This document shows, piece after piece, positions 46,909 to 58,100 of a DNA stretch of 64,000 nucleotides (position 1 is its first letter; each line of letters opens with the position of its first letter). The position numbers and the translations under genes are program-made. The notes below the pieces were generated by a model. The model made no database searches and was not told where the DNA came from. It worked only from the letters and a program-made list of their open reading frames with translations. The stretch is from the NCBI GenBank assembly GCA_963920765.1, contig OY987243.1, positions 22,253,419 through 22,317,418 of the forward strand, in the 5' to 3' direction. The DNA comes from Ulota crispa (taxonomy: Eukaryota; Streptophyta; Bryopsida; Orthotrichales; Orthotrichaceae).

Positions 46909-47489
46909 TTCCCTCTGTCCCTCTAAAAACGTCCAAAAGATTTTTTGCAAAGGGTTACTTGTGTTTTTAGTTTTTGTGCTAGTGACACATGCATTCTAGA
47001 ATCAGTACACCATCTACCAAATGTATGCAAAATCTCCAATTCTGATGTGGTTGTTCAGGCACCCAAATTTCATGTAAAAAGTATCATTTTTATGTATAGT
47101 TTGTGAATGATGCCAGCTCCTCATTATTTTAGTCTTTGTGCTAGTGACACATGCATTCTAGAATCAATACACCATCTACCAAATGTATGCAAAATTTCTA
47201 ACTTTGAGGTTACCGTTTGGGCACCCAAATTCCATACAAAAAGTACCAAATTTGTGCATACTGCCAGCTCCTCATTATTGATGATCTAAAGATTAGTAGC
47301 AACAATGGTATCTCATATAAGCAAAGCCAAACTTGCTAGGAGAGGAATGTTCTCTATTCACTTAACTTGCCCCCATGAAATCATTGAGCATGACAAACGC
47401 TTTCTCAGCGTTTGAGATCAGCAAAAGCGAGCTTTTTAGTGGTACAAGAAATGTGTCTGATTTGGACGTTTTAAGAGGGACAGAAGGAG
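46909..47489 (+). mobile_element. Stowaway-like MITE, long form (581 bp)
   Basis: The ends TTCCCTCTGTCCCTC and GAGGGACAGAAGGAG are flanked by TA (46907-46908 and 47490-47491). An internal segment beginning GTGCTAGTGACACATGCATT is present at 46976 and again at 47138 (162 bp apart). The copy at 14402-14983 has the same arrangement and length; the 412-428 bp copies have one segment. Confidence 0.88.
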
Positions 47490-47803
47490 TATCTATTAGC
47501 TTCCAGAGACGACTTTGTATCCTAGCTTTTAAGGGATAAATACAAGAAATCAAAACACACCCCATCGCCAAACCAATTCAGACAAAATCCTTTGAAGAGT
47601 ACGTACATGGTGACAGAAAAAATAGAAACGAAAACTACCAGGATCTCCATCCCATAGATGGTCCTCTAGAATTTTTGCTCTTAACAACGACAATGGCAAA
47701 AAATGTAAGAAAACAGTGAAGGAGTACCTCAAGGTCGTCTGCTCGGATATGCTCATCAGCAGCTGCAACGGTTATTTCAGTAATCCATATTGGAAGGCTC
47801 AAC

Positions 47804-48206
47804 CTAAGGTAGAACCACCCATTCTCAAAAACAGGGATCCAAACCCAACCAGTGTAGGGTGTGTTATTTCTAACGCCTATTTTTAAGCCTTGAAATGTGT
47901 ATTTTTTCCCTTTTCAAGATTAAGATGAACGAAGTCATGACATGTGTCCCAAAAGAAAGTCAAAGTAGTGAGCAAGAAGTGTTTTGGCTATGATCGGGAT
48001 TAAGAAAGTTTAATGATGTATGGGTTCCAAACACTTTACGGATTTTAAAATTTGTATATAATTCAATTTTGCATGAAAAATTTCAAAAAAATTTGTGTCA
48101 CAATATTTTGTATAAAGCCACCAAATTTTTTTTTGTGCTACATTGTTGCTCTACTATGCTATCCTACAGGAGCTTAAATGATCGGGAATGAATGCTTCTA
48201 CCTTAG
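47804..48206. mobile_element. MITE of the TAAGGTRG-end family (empty-site copy)
   Basis: The ends CTAAGGTAGAACCACCCATT and its inverse near 48190-48206 match. The body aligns with 13-646, but this copy has a single TTAA at 48174-48177 where the other carries element A. 403 bp, non-coding. Confidence 0.7.
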
Positions 48207-48525
48207 TCAGTTTGTCCAACAGCACAGCCGTCCTACCCTTGGTGCAAGACAACACAATATAACAATAACCTGTTGATACCCTCTTGAACTAGATCCAACC
48301 CACAGATCCGGCGTGATTACAGGTACCTAGTTTTCGACGTGGCGGACTTCTCACATCTGCAGGGTTTTATTTTGCGACACAAGTTAGGGCATGGAGGGCT
48401 GGCTTCCAATTTTGAAGGGACCAATAAAATATTGGAAGCAGAGGATAATTAAGCATGGGCATCTACACTGTTGCAAATAACATATTTTTTGGCATGAATT
48501 TAGTCGCAAATAAATGTATTCACTA

Positions 48526-48822
48526 CACTAAATACTACGTTTAGGTTGGCCCACACTAATCTTGCCATTTTACACTATGTATACACTTACTGATACTACA
48601 GTAATCTTCATCAGTAGTTATTATAATATAAAAAAATTAAAGGGCTTGGTCAAAACAATAAAGCTGCAAAAAAAACTAGCTCTGTCAAGGTCGTAGATCA
48701 TGTGAAATCCTAATATCTAGAAAGTTGCATGCACTTCTAAGTGGTCAAGCAATGAGTCACAAGGTAACATTTTAGGGTAAGGCAACTTAATTGTTAAAAA
48801 AACCTAAACACAATATTAAGTG
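48526..48822. mobile_element. MITE (L2), uninterrupted relative of 19401-20628
   Basis: The left end CACTAAATACTACGTTTAGG and the inverse of the right end CACTTAATATTGTGTTTAGG match. 297 bp. It shows the state of the family without the TTAA-type insertion. The sequence at both edges (TACACT) suggests the true termini may lie a few bases outside. Confidence 0.6.
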
Positions 48823-50057
48823 TAGTAAACAAAATCAAACACAAGAAGAATGATTGATAATTTTGCTAGTATATGACATGTGAACAAAAAGGAACATCTA
48901 TTGTGATCAAACAACTCTTCTACAAGAGGCTCTCTTTCCATAGAACTTGTTTGCATGTTGAGTAAAGTACCACTCAAACTTCCTCAAGATAGATTCTTTC
49001 AATTCAAAACCTCCTTCTCTACAATGGAGAGTGAACAAGATGAGTATACAAGCATGTGTAGAAGCAAAAGAAGGTGCTTCCACTTTAAACCTGTGTAATT
49101 GACTCTTTAGGAATTTCAGATTGTGTCTTAACCCTTTAAGGACTGGTCGACATGCACAGGTAAAAAATAGCATCCTATACGACCACCAATTTTATGATTG
49201 GGTGTCCTAAATGATTGTAAAACAATTATGATATGACTAAAAGATGATTGACATTGAGATAGTTGTTCTTTAGTCATTCTTTTGAATAGTTCATCTAAAA
49301 TTCTCCACAAAATCGTATTCTCCTAAATTTGTAAGTACATTCACATCCATAAGCGGATGAGGTTGTTGTTGTGTTTGACATTTTTTAGCTACGGTTGTGG
49401 TTTAGTCGTATGTCCAAACCATGAGTCTATAGTACAACTAAGATGTTACTAATGAACTACTAAAGAGTTACAACTTTCATTTCACATCATTTTCATGCAG
49501 AAACACCTCTTTCATGGTTTTCTCTCAAAATTTTGGGACTGCCCGGTAGCATTATTTTTAGCTCTTTCTTGTTTTCTTGAGACTATGTGAACACGTACTA
49601 TTGCAGCAATCATTTTTTAGTTGATTAGCACATTTTGTGGTAGTACTAGTCTACTACTAGGATATGACTTCTGCAATTAAATTAGTTTTGAGTAAGTAGG
49701 TTAATGAAGTTGTTAGGGGAATAAGCGGCGTAGGGTTGGACATCACTAGATACTAGTTCTACACTTACTAATGTGCGACTAATCCATGACTAATAAATGA
49801 CTTTCATTGATTTTTATGTGCAACTAATTGACGACTAATAAATGACTTCTGCATGGTTTTGCCTCTGAATCAATATTATTCTTTCTTTTGCATTAATTTC
49901 CTGATTAGGATTTGATCTTATTTCATGGGTCATGGGTGAGGAGCAAGGAATGTTCTAGGATTTAGGATTTGGGATTTAGGATTTAGGGTTTAGGGGTTTA
50001 GGGTTTAATGGGAGTTAAAGAAAAGTGGTCATAGACAATATGTCACCACATCAGTTA

Positions 50058-50214
50058 AATGACTACATAATGAGTACATAATGACTATAAAATGACTACA
50101 TAATGACTACAAAATGATTACATAATGACTACATAATGACTTCATAATGACTATAAAATGACTACATAATGATTACATAATGACTACAAAATGACTACAT
50201 ATTGACTATAAGAC
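50058..50214 (+). repeat. ATGACTACATA tandem array
   Basis: About fourteen tandem 11-bp units of consensus ATGACTACATA with variants (ATGACTATAAA, ATGATTACATA, ATGACTACAAA). It lies inside the CACTA-like element, whose flanking sequence holds scattered degenerate copies of the same word. Confidence 0.92.
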
Positions 50215-51056
50215 GATTATGGAAGAACCCAATTATAGTCATGCATTTGTTGTCACTTAGAAGTTCATGGGTTTTTTTCCTTCTATTATTATTATTAGAA
50301 TATAACTTGAGCAAATTAATTTGGGATTTACAATTCAATTTTTTTTGGGTCCACTTATTGTGGCTTTCAAAACTAGAAAGGTCTTGCTCTACCTATTTCA
50401 ATGCCAACCAACTATTTGAAAGGGGTGTAGTTTGGTTAGCTCATTAAATTGTACGTTTAGGAGTTTAGTCGTATTTTAGTTTTACGAGAGTTGTAGTTAT
50501 GTCACTATAATCTTCTCCAAGCATGTGCTAGTTGTATATTAGTTGTATTTGAGTCATACATTCAATACATTATTATTATTAATGTTATTGTTATTATGAT
50601 TATTATAATAATAATTAACAATTTAAAAGCTATAATTAAAGTTCTTTGAAAGCTTAAAAAATAATGTTTCATAAATATATATATAAAAATTTTATCATGT
50701 TTTTTATTATTTTTTAAAGATAGAAGTTAAACAAAATTTTAAAAAAATCATTTAAATAATAATAATAATAAATTCAAATATTAGAAGTTAAAACTTTAAA
50801 ATTTGTAAAAAAAATTATTTCTAATGCTTTACAATAATTTTAGCATGTAAATAGTTTATTTTAATGCAAATTTTTGTTTTAAATACATTGTTAATGTTAA
50901 ATTTGCCAAAAAAAAAAGTATCCAAGTTTTAATAGCAATCACCCCAAAAATCAAGTTGTAGTTTTTGAGTCAGTTTGGACCCTTCATTGAGATTAGGGTT
51001 GATAGTTTGTAAGGTGAAGATGCGGCTGCCACTTTTAAGTTTAGGGTTTTAGCTCT

Positions 51057-51490
51057 GTGGACTTGATTTGTTGGCTCTGTGCTCTTTAGAGAGTTTGTTG
51101 ACTGTGTGCACTTGTCCATGTTTGTTGGCTTTGCGCTCTTTTTAGGTTTGCTTACTCTTCACTTTTCTTAGGTTTGTTTGCATCGCGCTTTTCAATCTCA
51201 GGTTTGTTTGCTCTTCACTTTTCTTAAATTTGCTTGCTCTACACTTTTCTCAAGTTTGTTTGCTTTGCGCACTTGTTAAAGTTTGTTGGCTTTGCACACT
51301 TGTTAAGGTTTATTGGCTCCGTACACTTCTCTGGTTTGTTGGCTCTTTGTTCTTTGCACGTTTGTTTGCTTTGCGCACTTATTAAGGTTTGTTGGCTCCG
51401 TGCACTTCTCTGGTTTTGTTGACTCTCTGTTCTTTGCACGTTTGTTTGCTTTGCGCACTTGTCAAGGTTTGTTGACTTTGCACGCTACAA
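51057..51490 (+). repeat. Minisatellite with units of about 27-30 bp
   Basis: About 15 variant units of the type GGTTTGTTGGCTTTGCGCAC followed by TTGTTAA. In the right half a higher-order block of about 105 bp (Ser/Thr-codon variant CTCCGTGCACTTCTCTGG) is present twice. The ORFs at 51234-51498 on both strands are periodic translations of this array, not genes. Confidence 0.88.
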
Positions 51491-53342
51491 CATTGTAACT
51501 CATTTTTAGGTTGTGTTTTTATTATCTATAAGAAAATGCTGAAATTGCAGGCATGTGCAAATGATGTTGACTGGGTTTAGAAAGTAGTGTATGGGATAGT
51601 TTGTGAGTGCTAAATAAGCAATGGATACATTTTGAGGTTTTGAAAACCTTGAACCATATATCTAAATTTTACATAGAGTCTGCACTAAATTATGACTAAA
51701 TAACAACAATGAATCAACTAGATCGTAATTGCATGGCTACTACTCCTTACCTGCATTGCAACTGAATTGTGATTATATCGTGACTGTAATGGGACTTCAT
51801 AGGAAATGTATAATGACTGTATTGTGACTGTAACGTAACATCTGTTTGATTGTGTGATTAGACTACATTGTAACGCTATTATGTCTAAATGATGTCTGCA
51901 TTTGTGATTAGTTTGTGACTAAATTTTGTATGCTTCTATGAATGGTTGGTGATTGTATTCAGTTTGAGGAGTTACTGCATTGTAAACTCCAAACCTCATG
52001 TGACTGTATGACGACTATGTCGTCATTTCAAATTTGCTTCAACTCCACTCTATAGTGACTGGGTTGAGACTACTTTATAATAATTAAACTGCCAACATAG
52101 GAACTAAAAATGACGACTATGTGGTGACTAATATAGAACTACCTGCTACCATTACAACTAAACCACACTATTTCTAGACAACAAGAAGTTACTCCAAACC
52201 CTAAATGCCCAAAACCAAACAGTAATCAATTTAAGGACAACTAAAATATGACTAAGTGACAACTTAAATATGACTAAGTGAAATGTGCAAACGACTATGC
52301 TAGTTTAGCGTAACTTGCTATTTGTAAACCCAAACAGTGTAATACAACTAGAAAACGACTAACCAAGCACTACAAAATGAATATACGTGCTCGTTGGAGC
52401 CGTGGCACCTAATTCAAAATTAACAAACGACTAATACATGACTAATGAAAACTGTGCTCACTTATCCGTTACTGATGCATGACTAAATGAGAATTATGTG
52501 GCCACTTATCCATTACTAATATATGACTAAATGAGAACTGTGTTGTCACTAATTTGTTATTGAATGTGGATTGATGTTTTTATAACATATGTGGATTTTA
52601 TGAAATAATTACTGAGATCACAACATGTTGCATATGATAGTTTGATTCTATCAGTGGAAACATAATGGCACCATTGGGAATTGAAAAAAATTAAATTCTT
52701 TTAGGAAAGAAGGGGCAGCTAGGTTCTAGAAAGAGAGAACAATTATTTCTCCCCAATAAAGACAAAGCTTGCAAGACGTAAAGGATGAGATACTGTAATG
52801 TCCTAAATGACTGAATGACAAAGACTGCTAAACAACTAAAAAATGACTAAATGGCAACCAAATGAGACCAGTCATGATACAGTCATTCATGGAGAAATGA
52901 CTCATTTTTTAGTCATTTGTAGTAGTCATATAGGACGCTGTTTTTTACCTGTGATGTTTGTGGTTGATTTTGACTCTTTTCAGTTTGTAGACAGAGCATG
53001 TCAAGGAGTTTGATGATGTGGCAAAGGGGACGGATCTAGGGAATTGGAAAGTGAAGAGTTTAGGACAATAATCAAGCCAATCTGAGGTGGCATGTGGCTA
53101 GTGAGTTGAAAAAACGAAAAGAGTGCCGGCTGAAAATACACCAATATTTGCAAGAAGATGGTTGTAACAACTAAAGAGTGAGCATAATTCATGATGCATA
53201 ACACTAAACCTTGCAAGATACTTCCATCTATACGGTTAGACTTGTTGTAGACATCTGTATTCAAAAGTTTGAAAATTTCCCCCAAATGGCCATACAAAGG
53301 ATTGCTCACCCCCCAAATCAACCACGGTCCTTACGAGGTTAA

Positions 53343-54167
53343 GAAAAATTTGAAGATTATCAGAAAGTCTTCCAAATAATTGAAACATTGTTTGGGAGAG
53401 TTTAAAGTGCAACACTATTGTTTTGCAAGAGGGAGATTTATAAATGTATTTTTATATCGTTTTTTAAACACTATAATTGTTGGCAAGAATTTGCAACTTA
53501 GAATTAAATGGTCCAAACAAAAAACAAAAAATAAATGAAGACTATCTTGCAACTGAGGTTGATTACTATGATGTCCCAACTTTGCATTATTTCAAGTAAA
53601 TTAGACTTACACCCCTTTATTAACACTTTGTTTTGGTAAGAAATCAAAGATTGTAGTATTAAATATAGAAAAGTGACCTACAGCTTTACATCTTTACGCT
53701 AACTTCTTAAAAAGGAAATTAAGCACATACATGCTACAAAAAAAAATGAAATCAATGATTATGTTAACAAAAGTGCACATAAATAAGCTACATATATTTA
53801 AAATATGTCACAACGTTCACAAAGCACAAACTGGACTATAATTCACTTTTTGAGATGTAGAAACCTTGTGAGGAAAATTGTCAATCCACACTACAATCAA
53901 GAAAAGGTGCAAGATTAAAGTAGCTTTTTAATGCCTGAGATTTCATTAAACTTTGGAACCGTACTATAAAATTTTGACTATTTTAGTGCAAGAGGTTTAA
54001 TTTATCAAGTCATCAAATTTTCTAAGTGACACTGATAGTACATTTTCTTTTTGAAATGTGTCACTTCCATTCATTTTTTTTAAATTAACAAATCTAATTT
54101 TGGACTTAAACTGTTAATTAAAAGTTCAAAGAAAACAAAAAAAGTATGGGAAGTGGCCTCAATTGGT
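53343..54167. other. AT-rich intergenic, no supported feature
   Basis: No ORF above 60 codons and no clear inverted or tandem structure. Confidence 0.5.
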
Positions 54168-54496
54168 TAAGGTAGGAGGCTCATGAATGGAGCATCTAAG
54201 GGTTGAAACTGAATTTTGGGGAGGTGAAACTTCTTGAGATATTTTTTTATAAATTTTCCTTGAAAGACAAGAGGAATTGACATCTAATCCAAGTTATTTC
54301 ATATTTTTTGGAGTTTCACGGAATTAGTTATGAAATTTTGGAGTGGAAAAGCCATAGGACTAAAATGGTGCACCTCCTCAAATATACATTGACTATACAT
54401 TGCTGTAGGGTTATGAAAAACAGCATCTACAAAATAAGTACATTTAAGGAGGTGCACCTTTTTAGAGCCTGCACGTTTTTAGAACCTCCTACCTTA
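54168..54496 (-). mobile_element. MITE of the TAAGGTRG-end family
   Basis: The ends TAAGGTAGGAGGCTC and the inverse TAAGGTAGGAGGTTC match. It is an inverted copy of 45943-46282. 329 bp. It ends about 280 bp before the repeat array upstream of the SHOC1-like gene. Confidence 0.78.
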
Positions 54497-54778
54497 CAGC
54501 ATATTTTCTGATTGGAACAATCGAGAAGAGCTGAAAGACTGTAAAACTTCATAGCGATCATTCTGGAGGTCCAATGTTTTGCAGCTGGCCATTACAGTAC
54601 AGACTACAGAGCACACTCGCGAGGGAAGCGGAGAATAGGTTTTAGAAGCTATGGCGTGAAACAGAGCTCTCTTTTTGGAAGCCTCCATGACCAGATCACC
54701 AGAGTCGATGATCAGCGTCTGTTTTGTAGTATTGCAACCTTGAAATTCGCTCTGAATCTTGTCAATAATCGACTTTTT

Positions 54779-55176
54779 CAGCTGCTTTCCAGCAGCGTTG
54801 TGTGCGGATTTGTGTACGTAGTAGTGCGAACGCTCTGACAAGAAAATGTGGCGTTTCGATCGAGCGGGAACTCATTTGAAACACCTCTGAGCTATTTGTA
54901 CAGACGGCTTTCCAGCAGCGTTGTGTGCGGATCTGTGTACGTAAGCTTAGTGCGAACTATCTGATAAGAAAATGTGGCGTTTCGATTCGAGCTGGAACTA
55001 ATTTGAAACATCTCTGAACTATTTGAATCGGCTTCTTCAGCTGCTTTCCAGCAGCGTTGTGTGCGGATTTGTGTATGTAGTAATGCGAACTATCTGACAA
55101 GAAAATGTGACGAAAATGTGGCGTTTCGATCGAGCGGGAACGCATTTGAAACATCTCTGAACTATTTGTACAGACG
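54779..55176 (+). repeat. Tandem triplication at the SHOC1-like promoter/leader
   Basis: Three copies of a 127-139 bp unit beginning (CAGCTG)CTTTCCAGCAGCGTTG at 54779, 54906 and 55038. Each contains AAAATGTGGCGTTTCGAT and ends CTATTTG(TACAGACGG). The last copy stops only 6 bp before the ATG at 55183, so the array is promoter or 5' UTR. Overlapping minus-strand ORFs at 54494-55196 are products of the array. Confidence 0.9.
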
Positions 55177-55182
55177 GCGACA

Positions 55183-58100
55183 ATGAGGTCCGACATTAAT
55201 AGAGTCTCCAGATATGAGAGGAGTGTTTTACCTGTTCCGCGGCTTGATTACTCTGTTGACGAACTGTTCAATTTTGAAGGATTTAAGACCTTTGACAAAC
55301 TATTGTCACTGGAGATACTTACGACTCATATTCGCGCTCCCGAAACAAGAGTTGACGTGGCCGAAGAAATTGATATCGTGTGCCCGAGCTGGTTAGCTGA
55401 ACAATTTATTGCTCAACTACTTCCTCACGCATTACCTCGCTGCGTTGTCGATGATAAGACAGATTCGCATTGTATTGTAAAGACGAGTTCGTGGTTAGAA
55501 GATACAGAAGTAAACTCTGTTACCGTGGTGAGAGAAATTGAAGCGTACATGCAAGACTTGTCTGATGCCTGCTGGCGGTTCAATAAGAGCTTAAACGAGG
55601 ATATTTTGGAAAAACATTTCAATTTCGTCAAGGAACTCGAGTGTCTCAAATCGGAAAGCAGCACCAAACTGCAGGTACCTTTGAGCGTCCAAACATTGTT
55701 TTCATTTCAGTTAAACGACTTTTTTTATTGCAGGATTAAAACTCTGTGCTGTGCTCCTGCTTTTGATTTGAGGATGCAGAGCTCTACCCGAATAATTAAA
55801 ATAGGTGCTCAATACTGAATCATGTGATAAGTTGTTGTTAGAGTTCTTGTCCTTTGAGGTCTCAAGCTTGATGGAAGCTCTCAGTACATAGGAAATGAGT
55901 TTCGATATGCACATGATAAGGTTTTGTAATTGGAAAAATAAGTAAAGTGATCTAAGCTGCTCAAGATGCGAAAATACATGTTTGTATGGTTTAAACCAGA
56001 CGAGCTGAGACCTTTTTTCGGCTTGTACAATGCAGAGTCAATATGCAATCGAGCCGGGACCGCCAGCTATCCCGCTTGTGTGCGATGGAGTGCGTAAAAA
56101 AGACGGCAGCGTGCAAGAGTCTCTACCGGATGATGCCAGTTTCAATCTGAAGATTGATAAATCCATGCATCAGAATTCTGACAAAGATTTTGAACTCAAT
56201 CTATTGGGTAGAGATTCGCCATTGGACCAGGATTCTGGACAAAGCATGCGTAATGCCAAGACAATCGGCATTACGAATCATGTTAGACGGATTGGTGAAC
56301 CTGAGGTTGAGGAGCTAACTGAACTGCTTGCCTTCGACTCTGCCAATTTTCTACTGAAAATATTACAGTTCAGGCCAAGTTTGGAGCAGCACAAAATCCA
56401 GGGTGCAAAACCGCCATCATCTGTTGTCGATTGTATGAGTTTATTGGACGAAAACTCAGTGGCTGTGGACAAAAACATTACTGCTCCCAAACATGCTGCA
56501 ATGAAAACAGTGGAGGTTTTTTTTGAGCTTCCACAAGTTCTGGAGGATGAACACCTTGGTCGTGCCTCAGATTTGAAGCTTGGATCATACATCAGTACCA
56601 GCTTGATGAAGCCGAATCCTGTGGAACTCGAGGACTTTGATTCTCGAGATATTGCTTTTCAGTATTTTGAAAAGTTACTAGTTCTCCCGGAGTTGACATT
56701 ACAAACCGCTAGCTTTCATTTCCTCCAAATACCGTCTTTCATTGAAGAATACCAAGCTCGTATAACTAAAGACGTGTATAAGGATTTGTTTCGAGCGAAA
56801 TCGCTGCCAAGTTCTACCTCTGCTAGCGATTTGCTGTACTTAGATTGGCATTTGTCTCGAATGGGACATTGCAACAATCACGCATGTTTCCACCTTCAGC
56901 GAAGTCTCCTAGAGAACGAGCTGAGCGTGACGTTTCAGAGAGATATGATCTCAGGAAAAAGAATGACTACTCTTCAGCTGCTGGTTGGTCTATCTGAAGA
57001 AATTTTTCCTCGGAATCATGCAGAAGCAGACCGAGATAACATCGTGGAATGTCCTGCAGCTAAACTGCATGCTTCAGTACCAATGCTCAATGTTAGTAAT
57101 TTTACTTACGCAGCTGATAAGGTCGAGGACAAAAATTGCTCAGATCAATCAGTGTTGACGGATGAAACGAGAATTTCCACCAGGAATCATGTTGCATTGG
57201 CGGGATCCAGTCCGACTTCAATGGAATCTGTCCTGTCACTTATGAAACAGGCTAGACAAGGAGTATTATCGACAGAGGTCAAACCGATGCAAGCCTCGGA
57301 CATCGAATCCCATCAGGAGGTAATTTCTTTTAACAAGTTCTATTAGTCGTTTGAAACTCTCGTTGAACTCTTACTGGCGGGATTCAATGGTAAAACAAAC
57401 CAATAATTTGAGTAAGCTTTGCTCTCAGTATAATTTCAAGGCAATTCCAAATTAAATTGGGAATTTCGCTACTGACAATAACGAGATGCACAGGCATGTT
57501 TCCCTCAACAATTAGAATAGATTTGGCTTCAAGTTTTTTCCACTTGTGTAAAGCTTCCCTCCTCAACTAGATATTGCAAATGGAATTCCTTCTTTTGAAC
57601 ATAAGTGAGACCCTATTGCATCCCTCGAGTGGATTTCAACTACACGTAAAGAACTTCCACAAAGGAGTATTTGTGTTTTTTACATCGTGCTGTCATTCCA
57701 GGGTTGTTGTCAATAACACATGAGTCAAGGACTGATACAAGAGTTTCTGATTCAATTCTCTAGCAGGTTTATCATGGCATTTCCAAAAAAGAAAACCAAT
57801 CTCGTGAGCTGCATCCGGAGGATTGTCAAGCCTTAGAGACAGCATCGACCGCTGTAACGATCACCAGACCAAACTCATTGTATGCTACAGAAGTTGATAT
57901 TATTTCGAATTACTCAATTCAAGCTTCGTCTCAAAAAGAACCAGAAGTATTAGAACCTTTCGATATTACTGCATGTCCCCCCCAAGAGTTACTTCAAATG
58001 GGGTTCGAGTCAGCACCTCCTTCAGAACTAGTTCTTGAAGAATTGAACCCGCTCCAATCAGAAATGGACGACCTAACTCTGTTCTCTAGCGGTCTTGGAC

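Larger units (their letters stand above)
49155..52953. mobile_element. CACTA-like non-autonomous element (N), 3.8 kb
   Basis: The ends are CACAGGTAAAAAATAGCATC and the inverse CACAGGTAAAAAACAGCGTC, similar over about 31 bp. A 3-bp direct repeat ATG flanks it (49152-49154 and 52954-52956). Short CAC-starting ends, 3-bp duplications and arrays of a short word near the ends are CACTA (En/Spm) features. The word ATGACTA or its inverse TAGTCAT recurs through both ends and the middle. No transposase ORF is present. Confidence 0.6.
49132..53338. mobile_element. TTAA-inserted element (J), split by a CACTA-like element
   Basis: Flanked by TTAA at 49128-49131 and 53339-53342. The left end CCCTTTAAGGACTGG and the inverse of the right end CCTCGTAAGGACCGTGG match. 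Subtracting the nested 3.8-kb element leaves about 405 bp, in the size range of elements A and D. A 106-codon minus-strand ORF (53001-53321) lies in the right part and has no recognised domain. Confidence 0.55.

Noticed and set aside
50058-50214. Regularly spaced repeats resembling a CRISPR-like array
   Set aside because: The units are contiguous 11-bp repeats without unique spacers, in a plant transposon; this is a tandem array.
51234-51498. Periodic small proteins on both strands
   Set aside because: Translations of a minisatellite; periodicity comes from the DNA repeat and both strands are open.
49128-53342. A host reading frame restored by removing element J
   Set aside because: Joining the flanks gives a short open stretch in more than one frame, but the flanks are AT-rich with no start, splice or domain, so chance is likely.
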